Counted from the stretch's first letter, positions 26,037 to 36,800 are shown. The stretch: 64,000 nucleotides of DNA from Bacteroidales bacterium (GCA_910575615.1 CAJTEX010000009.1:1-64000); one strand, 5' to 3'. A program made the numbers and translations. Notes: generated by a model not told the origin, from the letters alone.

Positions 26037-27496
26037 TTGTCGGGATTCGCGTCCTTGAGGATGCGGTTCCAGCGTATTTTGCCGTCGAACAGCCCTTTGT
26101 CCTGGTCGAAGGATATCAGCACGCGCAGGGGGGTGCCGACGATGTGGTCTTCAGGCACAAAGCCCCAGTAGCGGGAGTCGAGGGAGTTGTCGCGGTTGTC
26201 GCCCATCATGAAGTAGTAGTCCATCTTGAAGGTGTAATAATCCTGGGGATTGCCGTCGATGTAGAGCCGGCCGTCGCGGAACTCGGCGGTCGGGTTTCCC
26301 TCATACACCTTTATGACACGTCCGTAGATGTCCCACGCGCTCTGGCTCATCTTCATCACCATGCCCTTTTTGGGTATCAGCAGGCCGTGTTCGCCGCCGT
26401 AGTCGGCACGGGTCCAGTCGGCTGAGATGGCTTCGGGGAAGAGTGAGTAAAGGGTCTCGGGGGCGGGCTGCTGGCGCTCGATTTTCCCTATGCGGGGATC
26501 GGCCTCGGCGGCCTCGACCATGGCGGCGGTCATCGGGGAGACATAGATGGGGGGCACTGAGCCGTCGGGGTTGACCTTGTAGCCGAGCATGGCGAGCTGC
26601 TCGGTAGTGATCTGGTCAAGTTCGGCCCGGCCACGGTCAAGCACCGGGATGCCCATCCGCTCAAACTCCTCCTGGGTCAGCGGCGCGCCGTTGACCTGGT
26701 AGAAGTAGTTGAACTGCACATTCTCGGGCACGATCTCGAATGGCTCGCCGTCGATGTGTATCACCCCGTCGACAATCTTGATGCGCTGGCCGGGGAGCCC
26801 GACGCAGCGTTTTACATAATTCTCGCGCCTGTCGACAGGCCGCCATATCTTCTTGCCGAACTCGGCTGTCTCGGTGTTGAGGATGGCCTCCCCTTTCCAT
26901 TTCTTGAGGGTGTAATAGTCGGGGTTGGAGACCTTTGACATCACGGTGTCGCCGGCGGGGAAGTTGAAGACGACGATGTCGCCGGCCTCAACGCCCCGGC
27001 GGCCTTGCAGGCGCTTGTAGCCCACCGAGGGGGAGTCGAGGTAGCTCTTCCCCAGGCCGAAAGGCAGCTCGTTGTGGACCAGCGGGAAATATACCGGGGT
27101 CATCGGCACACGCGGGCCGTAGGCCGTCTTGTCGACGAATAGGTAGTCGCCGGTGAGCAGGGTCTTCTCAAGCGAGGAGGATGGAATCTGGTAGTTCTGG
27201 CCCACGAAGGCGAAGACGAAGTAGACCAGCACCAGGGCGTAGACAATCGCGTCGACCCATGACATAAGGCTGCGGACGGTGGCGTTCTTCGACCGTTTCC
27301 ACCAGGTGAATGGGACGTAGCCGGTGATGTAGATGTCAAACAGCAGGATGCCTCCCAGCAGCAGCCAGGGGTTGCCCATCCATGCCACCCATAGGAGGAA
27401 TATGATGAAGACGATGCCGAAACGGACCCACCGGGTCGGCTTGTTGTCTTTGACACGGCTGATGAAATCGGCTTTGAGGTCTTTTTTGTCGTTCAT
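26033..27496 (-). CDS. lepB: Signal peptidase I LepB
   Basis: Inner-membrane serine protease that removes signal peptides. The protein has 487 residues, longer than typical because of Bacteroidota-type inserts. Membrane helices lie at about 23-60 and 80-100. Ser108 in QIPSSSLEKTLL aligns with the catalytic Ser of E. coli LepB, and Lys229 in ENYVKRCVGLPGQ with the catalytic Lys. The usual Met-x-Pro after the Ser is Leu-Glu-Lys here, normal for the phylum. The conserved GDNRDNSLDSRYWGFVPED box is at the C-terminus. Between Lys and this box are about 180 extra residues. It is in a tight operon between an S41 protease and wbqC. Confidence 0.93.
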   Translation of the reverse strand: MNDKKDLKADFISRVKDNKPTRWVRFGIVFIIFLLWVAWMGNPWLLLGGILLFDIYITGYVPFTWWKRSKNATVRSLMSWVDAIVYALVLVYFVFAFVGQNYQIPSSSLEKTLLTGDYLFVDKTAYGPRVPMTPVYFPLVHNELPFGLGKSYLDSPSVGYKRLQGRRGVEAGDIVVFNFPAGDTVMSKVSNPDYYTLKKWKGEAILNTETAEFGKKIWRPVDRRENYVKRCVGLPGQRIKIVDGVIHIDGEPFEIVPENVQFNYFYQVNGAPLTQEEFERMGIPVLDRGRAELDQITTEQLAMLGYKVNPDGSVPPIYVSPMTAAMVEAAEADPRIGKIERQQPAPETLYSLFPEAISADWTRADYGGEHGLLIPKKGMVMKMSQSAWDIYGRVIKVYEGNPTAEFRDGRLYIDGNPQDYYTFKMDYYFMMGDNRDNSLDSRYWGFVPEDHIVGTPLRVLISFDQDKGLFDGKIRWNRILKDANPDK

Positions 27497-27527
27497 TCAG
27501 ATTGGTTTATTGATTGCGAGTATGGCC

Positions 27528-29192
27528 TTATTTCTTGCCGAGGATGGCGTTGTAGCGGGCGGGGTCGTGGAGGACGTTGGCCGCCGAGTCGACATCCTGG
27601 TCGGTCTTGAGGGTCTGGATGATGGAGCCGCGTGTGCCATGCCAGCGCATCACCATCTCGGGGCCGAGGTATGAGGCGATCATCTCCCGGTTGAGGTTGA
27701 GGTCATGCTCCAGGTCATGCTGCAGCAGCGAGCGCAGCGCGTCGATGCGCGCTTGCACCGAGTCGTTGAGGTATCCCTCGGTCTTGGCCGATTTCTCGAG
27801 CTGGTCTATCACCAGTTCGCAGGCGCGGTCATATTTGAATTTGTCGGGGTCGATGAATTTCTTGAATTCCGAGAAGATGGTGTCGGTGACCTCGAACTCC
27901 TCTGCCGGGACACCCTCGGGATGGGTGGCGGCGTAGCGGTTGGCGAAGTCGAAGCTCCAGCCGTCGCGCACGATATTGTAGACCAGTCGGTTGCCCTCGG
28001 GGTATTCGCTCTTGATGTCGGGGGTGATGCCGCCGCCGTCGCGCACCTCGCGGCCGGCGCGTGTGTGCCACACGGTGGTCAGCGAGTCGGGGATGCGGGC
28101 CACCGAGCCGTCGGGGTTGCGGTGGCTGTAGTCGATGGCCTGGATGAGGCGGCCCGAGGGGATGTAGTATTTGGCGATGGTGACCTTCATCAGGCCGTTG
28201 TAGGGGATGGCGCGGGTCGACTGCACGAGCCCTTTGCCGAAGGAGCGTTCGCCCACGATGACGCCTCGGTCGAGGTCCTGAATGGCCCCGGTGACGATTT
28301 CCGCCGCCGATGCCGAGGAGCCGTTGACGAGTATGGCCAGAGGTGTCTCGGTGTCGACAGGCTTGTGGGTTGTCTTGTAGATTTTCTCGTTGACAAGCCC
28401 TTTGCCCCGGGTGCGGACCACTTCGGTGCCTTTGGGGACGAAGAGGCCCACAATCTGCACGGCGCTCTCCAGCAGTCCGCCGCCGTTGTTGCGCAGGTCA
28501 AGGACGATTGACTTCACGGCGGGGTCTTTCTTGAGGTCGGTCAGCGCGTCTTTGACCGCCTGGAAGCTCTTTTCGTTGAATGTGGTCAGCTGTATGTAGC
28601 CGATGTCGCCGCGCACCACCCCATAATATGGCACCGGGTCGACATCGATTTTCTCGCGTGTGATTTCAAAGGCGAGTGTGGTGTCAGACAGGGCGGCCGA
28701 GCCATAGGGGCGTTTGACGGTGACGTTGACCTTGGTGCCGGCCTGTCCGCGCAGTTTCTTCGAAATCTGGTCAGACGACAGCGAGGTCACGGAGTCTCCG
28801 TCGATGGTGATGAAGACATCTCCCGGTATGAGTCCCACTCGTTGGGCGGGGCTCCCCTCGCGCGGCTCGGAGACGAATGTCTTTCCGTCGCGTGTGCCTA
28901 TGTATGAGCCGATTCCGCCGTATTCACCGGTGGAGATGGTCATGAATTCCTCCTGCTCGCTCTCGGGGATGTATTCCGTGTAGGGGTCGATTTCGTTGAG
29001 CATCGCGGCGATGGCGGTGTTGATCGACTTGTCTGCGTCGATTGAGTCGACGTAGCTGGTCTGGAGGTTTTTGTAGACGGCGGTGAAGATGTCGAGGTTG
29101 CGGGATATGTCGTTCTTTGGGCTGCGGGTTGCCGCTCCGGCCACAATCGCGGCGGCTGAGGCTCCCATCAGCAGTATGGGAAGTTTTCTCAT
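27528..29192 (-). CDS. S41 family C-terminal processing peptidase
   Basis: A 554-residue periplasmic protease of the CtpA/Prc type. A short N-terminal hydrophobic segment (GASAAAIVAGAA) acts as signal or anchor. A PDZ domain follows (GGIGSYIGTRDGKTFV to QRVGLIPGDVFITIDGD), then the S41 domain: LRNNGGGLLESAVQIVGLF, the nucleophile Ser in NGSSASAAEIVTGA and the Lys in GERSFGKGLVQS. The C-terminal 150 residues are helical. It would trim or degrade envelope proteins after binding their C-termini. It heads the operon with lepB, wbqC, the permease and the acetyltransferase. Confidence 0.92.
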   Translation of the reverse strand: MRKLPILLMGASAAAIVAGAATRSPKNDISRNLDIFTAVYKNLQTSYVDSIDADKSINTAIAAMLNEIDPYTEYIPESEQEEFMTISTGEYGGIGSYIGTRDGKTFVSEPREGSPAQRVGLIPGDVFITIDGDSVTSLSSDQISKKLRGQAGTKVNVTVKRPYGSAALSDTTLAFEITREKIDVDPVPYYGVVRGDIGYIQLTTFNEKSFQAVKDALTDLKKDPAVKSIVLDLRNNGGGLLESAVQIVGLFVPKGTEVVRTRGKGLVNEKIYKTTHKPVDTETPLAILVNGSSASAAEIVTGAIQDLDRGVIVGERSFGKGLVQSTRAIPYNGLMKVTIAKYYIPSGRLIQAIDYSHRNPDGSVARIPDSLTTVWHTRAGREVRDGGGITPDIKSEYPEGNRLVYNIVRDGWSFDFANRYAATHPEGVPAEEFEVTDTIFSEFKKFIDPDKFKYDRACELVIDQLEKSAKTEGYLNDSVQARIDALRSLLQHDLEHDLNLNREMIASYLGPEMVMRWHGTRGSIIQTLKTDQDVDSAANVLHDPARYNAILGKK

Positions 29193-29219
29193 CGTTGGCT
29201 AACGTCTGTGTTTGACACG

Positions 29220-29252
29220 CGAAGTTACGATAATTTGCGGCAACCCGGCAAA
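29220..29252 (-). promoter_or_regulatory. Promoter of the S41-lepB operon
   Basis: Minus strand TTTG (29249-29252), 21-nt spacing, TAACTTCG (29220-29227), one base off the TAnnTTTG consensus. Confidence 0.6.
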
Positions 29253-29289
29253 CGGATTGCCACAAATTAAGTTAAATTAAAAGTAGGGG

Positions 29290-29871
29290 TCAGTGGCAGT
29301 GGCCTCCGCCGCAGCAGCCGTCAGAGCAACCGCCATCCTGGCCTTCGCCGCAATGGTCGTGGTCGCATCCGCAGCCGCATCCCTGGGCGGGCTTGAGCTC
29401 CTCGGGGGTGGCGTCGCGCACGGCGAGGATTCTGCCGTCGAAGCGCACGGCCTTTCCGGCCAGGGGGTGGTTGAAGTCCATCTTCACCTTGTCGGCGGTC
29501 ACCTCCTTCACCAGTCCGTTGATGCGGAAGCCGTCGGCGGTCATCATCGGCACAAGCGCGCCGGGCTTGATGGCCTCGTCGTCGAATTTGTCGTCGATGA
29601 GGAAGAGGTCTTTGTCGAGGGTCACCACCTGGTCGGGGTCGTAGGGGCCGAAAGCCTCGTCGGCGGTGGCGGTGACGTTGAATGTGCCATCCTTCTCCAG
29701 GCCTTCGATGGCCTTCTCGAGGGGGACGATCATTCCGCGTGTCACTCCGAAGACAATCTTCTCGGGGTCTTCGGCGTCGGTCTGGTGGACGAGCTTCTCG
29801 GTGCCGTCAGGCTCGATGGCGTAGAGGTCATAACCGAGTTCGACATATTTTCCGGGTTGGATTTTTTCCAT
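29290..29871 (-). CDS. FKBP-type prolyl isomerase, SlyD-like
   Basis: A 193-residue cytoplasmic peptidyl-prolyl cis-trans isomerase of the SlyD/FkpA-like branch. The FKBP core (GYDLYAIEPDGTEKL, EKAIEGLEKDGTF) is interrupted by an insert-in-flap domain (DLFLIDDKFDDEAIKPGALV), which gives chaperone activity in SlyD. The FNHPLAGKAVRFDGRIL box is typical. The last 30 residues contain eight Cys and four His (GCGCGCDHDHC and GCCGGGHCH), a metal-binding tail like the nickel-binding end of SlyD but richer in Cys. It lies 45 nt downstream of mfd and may share its transcript. Confidence 0.92.
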   Translation of the reverse strand: MEKIQPGKYVELGYDLYAIEPDGTEKLVHQTDAEDPEKIVFGVTRGMIVPLEKAIEGLEKDGTFNVTATADEAFGPYDPDQVVTLDKDLFLIDDKFDDEAIKPGALVPMMTADGFRINGLVKEVTADKVKMDFNHPLAGKAVRFDGRILAVRDATPEELKPAQGCGCGCDHDHCGEGQDGGCSDGCCGGGHCH

Positions 29872-29916
29872 AATTCAGTAGTAAATAGGTGTTATGATGT
29901 GGTTGGATGTGTCGGG

Positions 29917-32900
29917 TCAGGTCTCGAGGTTGAGAATCTCCGAAAGGATGGAGACGGCAGTCTCCACGTTGGGGACGGCTGAGAAGGCGAAGGAGCGCTT
30001 CTGGCCGTTCTCGCGTATCTTGACGGTGGAGAGATGGCTCTGCAGGTAGGCTATCATCCGGCCGAACATCGGCGACTGGTAGTAGGCCTGGTTCTGGGAG
30101 TCGACGAAGTAGGTGTACATCGTGCCTTGCTTGAGGGCCACCTTCTCGATGCCGAGCTGGCGGGCCAGGCGGCGCAGGCGCGGCACCCGGGTGAGTTCGG
30201 CGGCCTCGGGGGGGATTTTGCCGAAGCGGTCGACGAGCCGCGAGCGGAACTCGCGTATGTCCATCTCTCGCTCCATCGAGTCGAGCTCGCGGTAAAGCGA
30301 TATGCGCTCGCTCTCCTGGGGGACATACCATGCGGGCAGCAGCAGCTCGAGGTCGCTTTCGATGACGCAGTCGGCCACATATTCGGTCTCCTCCTCCGGG
30401 GAGTTGCCATGCTCCTCTTTGGTAAACGTTCCGGCGAACTCTTCGGTTCGCAGCTCGGTGACCGCCTCCTTGAGTATTTTCTGGTAGGTCTCGTAGCCGA
30501 GGTCGGCGATGAAGCCGCTCTGCTCGGCCCCCAGGAGGTTTCCGGCCCCGCGTATGTCGAGGTCCTGCATGGCGATGTGGATGCCCGAGCCGAGGTCTGA
30601 GAATCCCTCGATGGCCTGCAGGCGGCGGCGCGCCACCGGTGTCAGGGGGTTGCCCGGGGGTATCATCAGGTAGCAGAATGCCTTGCGGTTGCTGCGGCCC
30701 ACTCGTCCGCGCAGCTGATGCAGCTCTGAGAGGCCGAAGTTCTGGGCGTTGTTGACGATCATCGTGTTCACGTTGGGCATGTCGATGCCGCTCTCGACGA
30801 TGGTGGTGGCGAGCATCACGTCATAGTCGTGGTTGGTGAAGTCGATGATTGCCTGCTCGAGTTTCTCGGGGGGCATCTGGCCGTGGGCCACGATGGTGCG
30901 CGCGTCGGGGACTACCCGCTTCACCATCTGCTCGAGCTGCATCAGTCCCTCGATGCGGTTGTTGATGATGAACACCTGGCCGTTGCGCGACATCTCGAAG
31001 TTTACAGCCTCGGCCAGCAGGTCGTCGGTCAGGGTGTTGACCGAGGTCAGGATGGGGTAGCGGTTGGGTGGCGGGGTGGTTATCGACGAGAGGTCGCGGG
31101 CCCCCATGAGGGAGAACTGCAGGGTGCGGGGTATGGGAGTGGCCGACATCGTCAGGGTGTCCACCGAGACTTTGAGCTGCTTCAGTTTCTCCTTGACGGC
31201 CACGCCGAATTTCTGCTCCTCGTCAATCACCAGCAGGCCGAGGTCTTTGAACCGGACATCCTTGCCTACAAGCCTGTGGGTGCCGACCAGGATGTCGATT
31301 TTGCCGTCGGCGAGGTCTTTGAGGATTTCCTTGACCTGTTTGGGGGTGCGGGCGCGCGATAGGTAGTCGACCCTTACGGGGAAATCCTTCAGGCGGTCGC
31401 GGAAGGTGTGGAAATGCTGGTAGGCCAGCACGGTGGTGGGCACCAGCACCGCCACCTGCTTGCCGTCGGTCGCGGCCTTGAAGGCGGCGCGTATGGCGAT
31501 TTCGGTCTTGCCGAAGCCGACATCGCCGCAGATGAGGCGGTCCATGGGGCGGTCGCTCTCCATGTCGGCTTTCACGTCGCGGGTGGCCGTCAGCTGGTCG
31601 GGGGTGTCCTCGTAGATGAACGAAGCCTCAAGCTCATGCTGCAGGTAACTGTCGGGCGAGAAGCTGAATCCCTTCTCCTCCTTGCGGGCGGCGTAGAGCC
31701 TTATGAGGTCTCGCGCGATGTCCTTGAGTTTCTTCTTGGTCTTCTCTTTCAGGCGGTTCCATGCCCCCGAGCCGAGCTTGTTGATTGTGGGTTCCACCCC
31801 CTCCTTGCCTCGGTATTTGGCGAGCTTGTGGAGGGCGTGGATGGAGACGAAGATGCAGTCGTTGTTCTTGTAGATGAGCTTGATCATCTCCTGGGTGGTG
31901 CCGTTGACCTGGGTGCGCAGCAGTCCGCCGAACTTCCCCACGCCGTGGTCGACATGGACGATGTAGTCGCCGGTCTCAATCGCCGAAAGCTCTTTGAGCG
32001 AGAGGGCGAGCTTGCCCGACCGTGCGCGGTCGCTCTTGAGCGAGTATTTGTGGAAGCGGTCGAAAATCTGATGGTCGGTGAAGAGGCATCGTTTCAGCCG
32101 GTGGTCGACAAAACCCTCGTGGAGGGTCGCCGACGCCGGGGTGAAGGGTATCTCCTCCTCGCGTTCGTCGAAGATGGCGTGTAGTCGCTGGGCCTGCTTC
32201 TGCGAGTCGGTGAGGATGTAGATTTTGTAACCCTCGCCGAGGAATTTCAGGAAAGAGGCCGAAATGAGGTCGAAGTTCTTGTGGTAAAGCCCCTGCGGGG
32301 AGCAACCGAAGTCGAGCGATGTCTCCGACTCGCGTGGCGGGGTGGCGGCGGTGTATTCCAGGCGGGTGAATCCGGCCAGCCTGCGGGCGAACTTTGCCGG
32401 GTCTACCAACTGTTTCATCGCCTGCATGTCACCCTCGCCGGCAATCACCGCCGATGATGAGAAGCTGTCGGCGGCTATCGCCTCGATTCTCCCCGTGAGC
32501 CTCGACAGGTCGGTTGCCGCGATGACGGTGGATGGAGGGATGAAGTCGAGCAGGCTCTCCCCCGCGTCACCCTCGGCGGAGACATTGGCGGTGATAGCCA
32601 CCGACTCCACTTTCTGTTCAGACAGCTGGGTCTCGATGTTGAAAGAGCGTATCGACTCGATTTCGTCGCCGAAGAGGTCGATGCGGTAAGGCAGCTCCCC
32701 GGAATACCCGAATATGTCGAGGATTGAGCCTCGGATGGCGAAATGGCCCGGCTCATATACATAATCGACAGGCAGAAAGCCGTTGTCGAGTAGCCATTTG
32801 CGAGTCTTGGCAAGGTCGATTTCCTGCCCCACGGCGAATGTCGCCGTCTTGTCGGTCAGCCTCTGCCTCGAGGCCACCTTCTCGGCCATCGCCTCGGGGT

Positions 32901-33369
32901 ATGAGACCACAAACCGCAGTCCGGGGTCGGTGGTCCAGTGGCTGAGCGTCTCGGTGCGCAGAATCTGCTGCGGCGGGTCGACCTGGCCATACCTGATGTC
33001 GCGGCGGTAGCCCGACGGGAATATCATCACGGCCCTGTCGCCCAGTATCTTGACGAGGTCGTTGTAGAGATACCCCGCGTCATCCATCGAGTCGGCCACG
33101 AGCAGCACCGGCGCATTCCCCTTCTCGCCATTCGCCGGTTTCTTCCCGGTGTCGCGCAGGGCCATGCCGGCAAACAGCGCCGCCACCGACGAGCCTGCGA
33201 GGCCGCCAAGGGTCACGACGCTTCCCCCGCGGGCGAGCTGTAGCGCGCGGTCCATTGCTTTCTCCCTTGCCGGTGACAGGAATTCCCTTGCCAGCGATTC
33301 CAGCGGGCAGACCCCGTCGGCGGCCGTTGAGACCGGCATGTCTGTGTTTGGATTGATGGTTTTGGCCAT
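29917..33369 (-). CDS. mfd: Transcription-repair coupling factor Mfd
   Basis: A 1150-residue DNA translocase that removes RNA polymerase stalled at lesions and recruits UvrA. Domains in order: UvrB-like N-terminal region, RNA-polymerase interaction domain (around GDYIVHVDHGVGKFGGL), RecG-like translocase with Walker A GDVGFGKTEIA, DEEQKFGVAVKEKLK (motif II), TMSATPIPRTL (motif III), the TRG-type region LRGRVGRSNRKAFCYL, and the C-terminal TRCF domain binding UvrA. All helicase motifs are intact and the length is normal. An upstream promoter element is at 33411-33418. Confidence 0.96.
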   Translation of the reverse strand: MAKTINPNTDMPVSTAADGVCPLESLAREFLSPAREKAMDRALQLARGGSVVTLGGLAGSSVAALFAGMALRDTGKKPANGEKGNAPVLLVADSMDDAGYLYNDLVKILGDRAVMIFPSGYRRDIRYGQVDPPQQILRTETLSHWTTDPGLRFVVSYPEAMAEKVASRQRLTDKTATFAVGQEIDLAKTRKWLLDNGFLPVDYVYEPGHFAIRGSILDIFGYSGELPYRIDLFGDEIESIRSFNIETQLSEQKVESVAITANVSAEGDAGESLLDFIPPSTVIAATDLSRLTGRIEAIAADSFSSSAVIAGEGDMQAMKQLVDPAKFARRLAGFTRLEYTAATPPRESETSLDFGCSPQGLYHKNFDLISASFLKFLGEGYKIYILTDSQKQAQRLHAIFDEREEEIPFTPASATLHEGFVDHRLKRCLFTDHQIFDRFHKYSLKSDRARSGKLALSLKELSAIETGDYIVHVDHGVGKFGGLLRTQVNGTTQEMIKLIYKNNDCIFVSIHALHKLAKYRGKEGVEPTINKLGSGAWNRLKEKTKKKLKDIARDLIRLYAARKEEKGFSFSPDSYLQHELEASFIYEDTPDQLTATRDVKADMESDRPMDRLICGDVGFGKTEIAIRAAFKAATDGKQVAVLVPTTVLAYQHFHTFRDRLKDFPVRVDYLSRARTPKQVKEILKDLADGKIDILVGTHRLVGKDVRFKDLGLLVIDEEQKFGVAVKEKLKQLKVSVDTLTMSATPIPRTLQFSLMGARDLSSITTPPPNRYPILTSVNTLTDDLLAEAVNFEMSRNGQVFIINNRIEGLMQLEQMVKRVVPDARTIVAHGQMPPEKLEQAIIDFTNHDYDVMLATTIVESGIDMPNVNTMIVNNAQNFGLSELHQLRGRVGRSNRKAFCYLMIPPGNPLTPVARRRLQAIEGFSDLGSGIHIAMQDLDIRGAGNLLGAEQSGFIADLGYETYQKILKEAVTELRTEEFAGTFTKEEHGNSPEEETEYVADCVIESDLELLLPAWYVPQESERISLYRELDSMEREMDIREFRSRLVDRFGKIPPEAAELTRVPRLRRLARQLGIEKVALKQGTMYTYFVDSQNQAYYQSPMFGRMIAYLQSHLSTVKIRENGQKRSFAFSAVPNVETAVSILSEILNLET

Positions 33370-33410
33370 AGTCAGATTTCTGTCAGAATCTCCTTTTCAA
33401 GACGAAACTG

Positions 33411-33418
33411 CAAAATTA
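33411..33418 (-). promoter_or_regulatory. -7 box upstream of mfd
   Basis: TAATTTTG on the minus strand, 42 nt before the mfd start. The partner box at 20 nt (TTGG) is only partial. Confidence 0.5.
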
Positions 33419-33771
33419 ACAAAAAAGTTGTCACTCTCCCAATTCTCCCCCCGTCATAAAATGCCATGCCTTCTCTTCGAGGGCGATGCTGTGGATGTTT
33501 GTTTTCTGATTTCGAGCAAGGCGACGGCAAAGTTAAGCAATTTATCTAAAAACATCTTTGGTTATAGGGATAATTGCTGTTTTTTCGGCAGGTTACTGTC
33601 GGTTTTCCACGGAGGTATGACATGTGGATGGCCGGAAGAGAAGAAAAAGCATATTATATACCTGAGTATGAGAGGCAAGTACTCCGGCGTTTATGCCTCA
33701 CGGGAATGTTTTAATTAATGAAGTTTTGCGTATTTTAATGTATGGCGGTAGTGTTTTTCGTGGAAAATTCG
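33419..33771. other. Intergenic region between mfd and nifJ
   Basis: About 350 bp between divergent genes. A second minus-strand TAACTTTG (33528-33535) has no partner box. A weak hairpin (GAGGCA 33672-33677 / TGCCTC 33694-33699) is the only structure seen. The open frame through 33149-33718 (plus strand) runs antisense into mfd and has no family resemblance; I see no gene here. Confidence 0.4.
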
Positions 33772-33779
33772 TATCTTTG
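33772..33779 (+). promoter_or_regulatory. -7 box upstream of nifJ
   Basis: TATCTTTG fits TAnnTTTG. The upstream region at the expected distance is T-rich (GTTTTT) but lacks an exact TTTG. The leader to the start codon would be about 85 nt. Confidence 0.55.
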
Positions 33780-33867
33780 CGGGATGATAGGGGACGTTGT
33801 GTCTACAAGTTCCCTTGCTACGACGCGAATACGTCAAATTCAACATAAACTGTTTTTCTAAACTATT

Positions 33868-36800
33868 ATGAGTAAAGAAAAAAAATTCCTGACCTGTGAT
33901 GGTAACCAGGCAGCGGCCCATGTCTCCTATATGTTCTCGGAGGTAGCCGCCATCTATCCCATCACCCCCTCCTCGACTATGGCTGAATATGTCGACGAAT
34001 GGGCAGCCGCAGGCCGAAAGAACATTTTCGGTGAGACCGTTCTTGTCCAGGAGATGCAGTCTGAGGGTGGCGCCGCTGGCGCTGTCCACGGTTCGCTCCA
34101 GGCCGGTGCCCTCACCACCACTTATACAGCATCGCAGGGTCTGCTTCTGATGATCCCCAACATGTACAAGATTGCCGGCGAACAGCTCCCCTGCGTGTTT
34201 CATGTGTCAGCCCGTACGCTCGCCAGCCACGCGCTGAGCATCTTCGGCGACCATCAGGATGTGATGTCGGTGCGTCAGACCGGCTTCGCCATGCTCTGCG
34301 AGGGTTCGGTACAGGAGGTGATGGACCTCTCCGGGGTCGCCCACCTGGCCTCTATCAAGGCTTCCATCCCCTTCGTCAACTTCTTTGACGGATTCCGGAC
34401 CAGCCACGAGATTCAGAAAATCGAGGTGATGGAGCAGGACGACCTCGCTCCGCTGCTCGACCGTGAGGCTCTCGACCGCTTCCGCCAGCACGCCCTCACC
34501 CCCCAGGCTCCCGTGTCGCGCGGTATGGCCGAGAACGGCGACGTTTTCTTCCAGCACCGTGAGGCTTGCAACCCAGCCTACGACAACATCGCCGACGTGG
34601 TTGAGGAGTACATGGAGAAAATCTCGGCCATCACCGGCCGCAAATACGGCCTGTTTGACTACTACGGAGCTGAGGACGCAGACCGCGTGATCATCGCCAT
34701 GGGTTCGGTCACCCAGGCCGCCCAGGAGGCTATCGACTTCATGCTCGCCAATGGAGAGAAGGTAGGTCTGGTGTCTGTCCACCTCTACCGCCCCTTCTCG
34801 GCCAAGCACTTCCTCGCCGCCGTCCCCAAGACAGCCAAGCGCATCGCCGTGCTTGACCGCACAAAAGAGCCGGGTGCCACCGGCGAGCCCCTCTTCCTCG
34901 ATGTCAAGGAGTGTTTCTACGGCAAGGAGAATGCCCCCCTCATCGTCGGCGGACGCTACGGTCTGGCCTCGAAGGACACCACTCCCGCCCAGATCATCGG
35001 CGTGTTTGAGAACCTCGCCCTGCCTATGCCCAAAGACCACTTCACTGTCGGTATCGTCGATGACGTGACCTTCACCTCACTGCCCCTCCCCGAGGAGGTG
35101 GCCCTTGGCGACAAGTCGACCTATGAGGCCAAGTTCTACGGTCTCGGTGCTGACGGCACCGTGGGCGCAAACAAGAACTCGGTGAAAATCATCGGTGACA
35201 ACACCAACAAGTACTGCCAGGCTTATTTCGCCTACGACTCCAAGAAGTCGGGCGGTTTCACCTGCTCGCACCTCCGCTTCGGCGACGCGCCCATCCGCTC
35301 GACCTACCTGGTCAACACCCCCAACTTCGTGGCATGCCATGTGCAGGCTTACCTCCACATGTATGATGTGACCCGCGGTCTGCGCGACAACGGCACATTC
35401 CTGCTCAACACCATCTGGGAGGGTGAGGAGCTGGCCAAGAACCTCCCCGCCAAGGTGAAGAAATATTTCGCCGACCACAACATCTCGGTGTACTATATCA
35501 ACGCCACCAAGATCGCTCAGGAAATCGGTCTGGGCAACCGCACCAACACCATCCTCCAGAGCGCGTTCTTCCGCATCACCGAGGTGATTCCCGTTGACCT
35601 CGCCGTTGAGCAGATGAAGAAATTCATCGTCAAGAGCTACGGCAAGAAGGGGCAGGATGTGGTTGACAAGAACTACGCAGCCGTTGACCGCGGTGGCGAG
35701 TACAAGAAGCTCGATGTGGATCCCGCGTGGAGCAACCTCGAAGTGGAGATGCCCGCCCCCAACGATGATCCCGAGTTCATCAACAAAATTGTGCGCCCCA
35801 TCAACGCCCAGGATGGCGACCTGCTGAAAGTGTCAGACTTCGCCAACATCCCCGACGGAACATGGGAGAACGGCACATCGGCTTATGAGAAGCGCGGTGT
35901 GGCCGCCTTCGTCCCCGAATGGAAAGAGGAGAACTGTATCCAGTGTAACAAGTGCGCATATGTCTGCCCCCACGCCGCAATCCGTCCCTTCCTGCTTGAC
36001 GCGGATGAGATGAAGAATGCTCCCGTGGCTGAAGACAAGACCCTCCCCGCCATCGGCAAGCAGTTTGCCGGCATGCGCTTCATCCAGGCTGTCGATGTCC
36101 TCGACTGTCTCGGCTGCGGCAACTGCGTGGATGTATGTCCGGGCAAGAAGGGTGAGAAGGCCCTGGAGATGAAGCCTCTCGAAAGCCAGCTCGGAGTACA
36201 GGCCGAATGGGACTACTGCGTGAAGTCTGTCGCCTCCAAGCAGGAGCTTATCGACATCAAGGCCAACGTGAAGAACTCACAGTTCGCCACCCCGCTGTTT
36301 GAATTCTCAGGCGCATGCTCGGGCTGCGGCGAGACCCCCTATGTCAAGCTCATCTCGCAGCTCTACGGCGACCATGAGATGGTTGCCAACGCCACCGGAT
36401 GTTCTTCGATTTACTCCGGCTCGGTACCTTCAACCCCCTACACCACCAACTTCCGCGGCCATGGTCCGGCTTGGGCAAACTCCCTCTTTGAGGACTTCGC
36501 TGAGTTTGGTCTCGGTATGACCATCGCCAACGAGAAGATGCAGATGCGTCTGACCGCCCTCATGGAGCAGGCCCTGACCTGCGACTGCTGCTCGGCTGAA
36601 ATCAAGGCCCAGGCCCAGAAGTGGCTCGACAACCGCAACGACGCTGTGGCCACCCGCGAGGTCTACGAGACCATCGTTCCCCTCTGTGCCGCCTGCGAGT
36701 GTGACGTATGCAAAGGCATCGTGACCCTGAAGGGCTTCATCGTGAAGCGCAGCCAGTGGATCATCGCCGGTGACGGCGCTGCCTACGACATCGGTTTCGG

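Noticed and set aside
26033-27496. Signal peptidase inactivated by loss of the Met-x-Pro after the catalytic Ser
   Set aside because: Leu-Glu-Lys at this position is the usual form in Bacteroidota LepB; Ser108 and Lys229 are intact.
33149-33718. 189-codon plus-strand frame upstream of nifJ
   Set aside because: First half is antisense to mfd, second half is intergenic with no recognisable domain.
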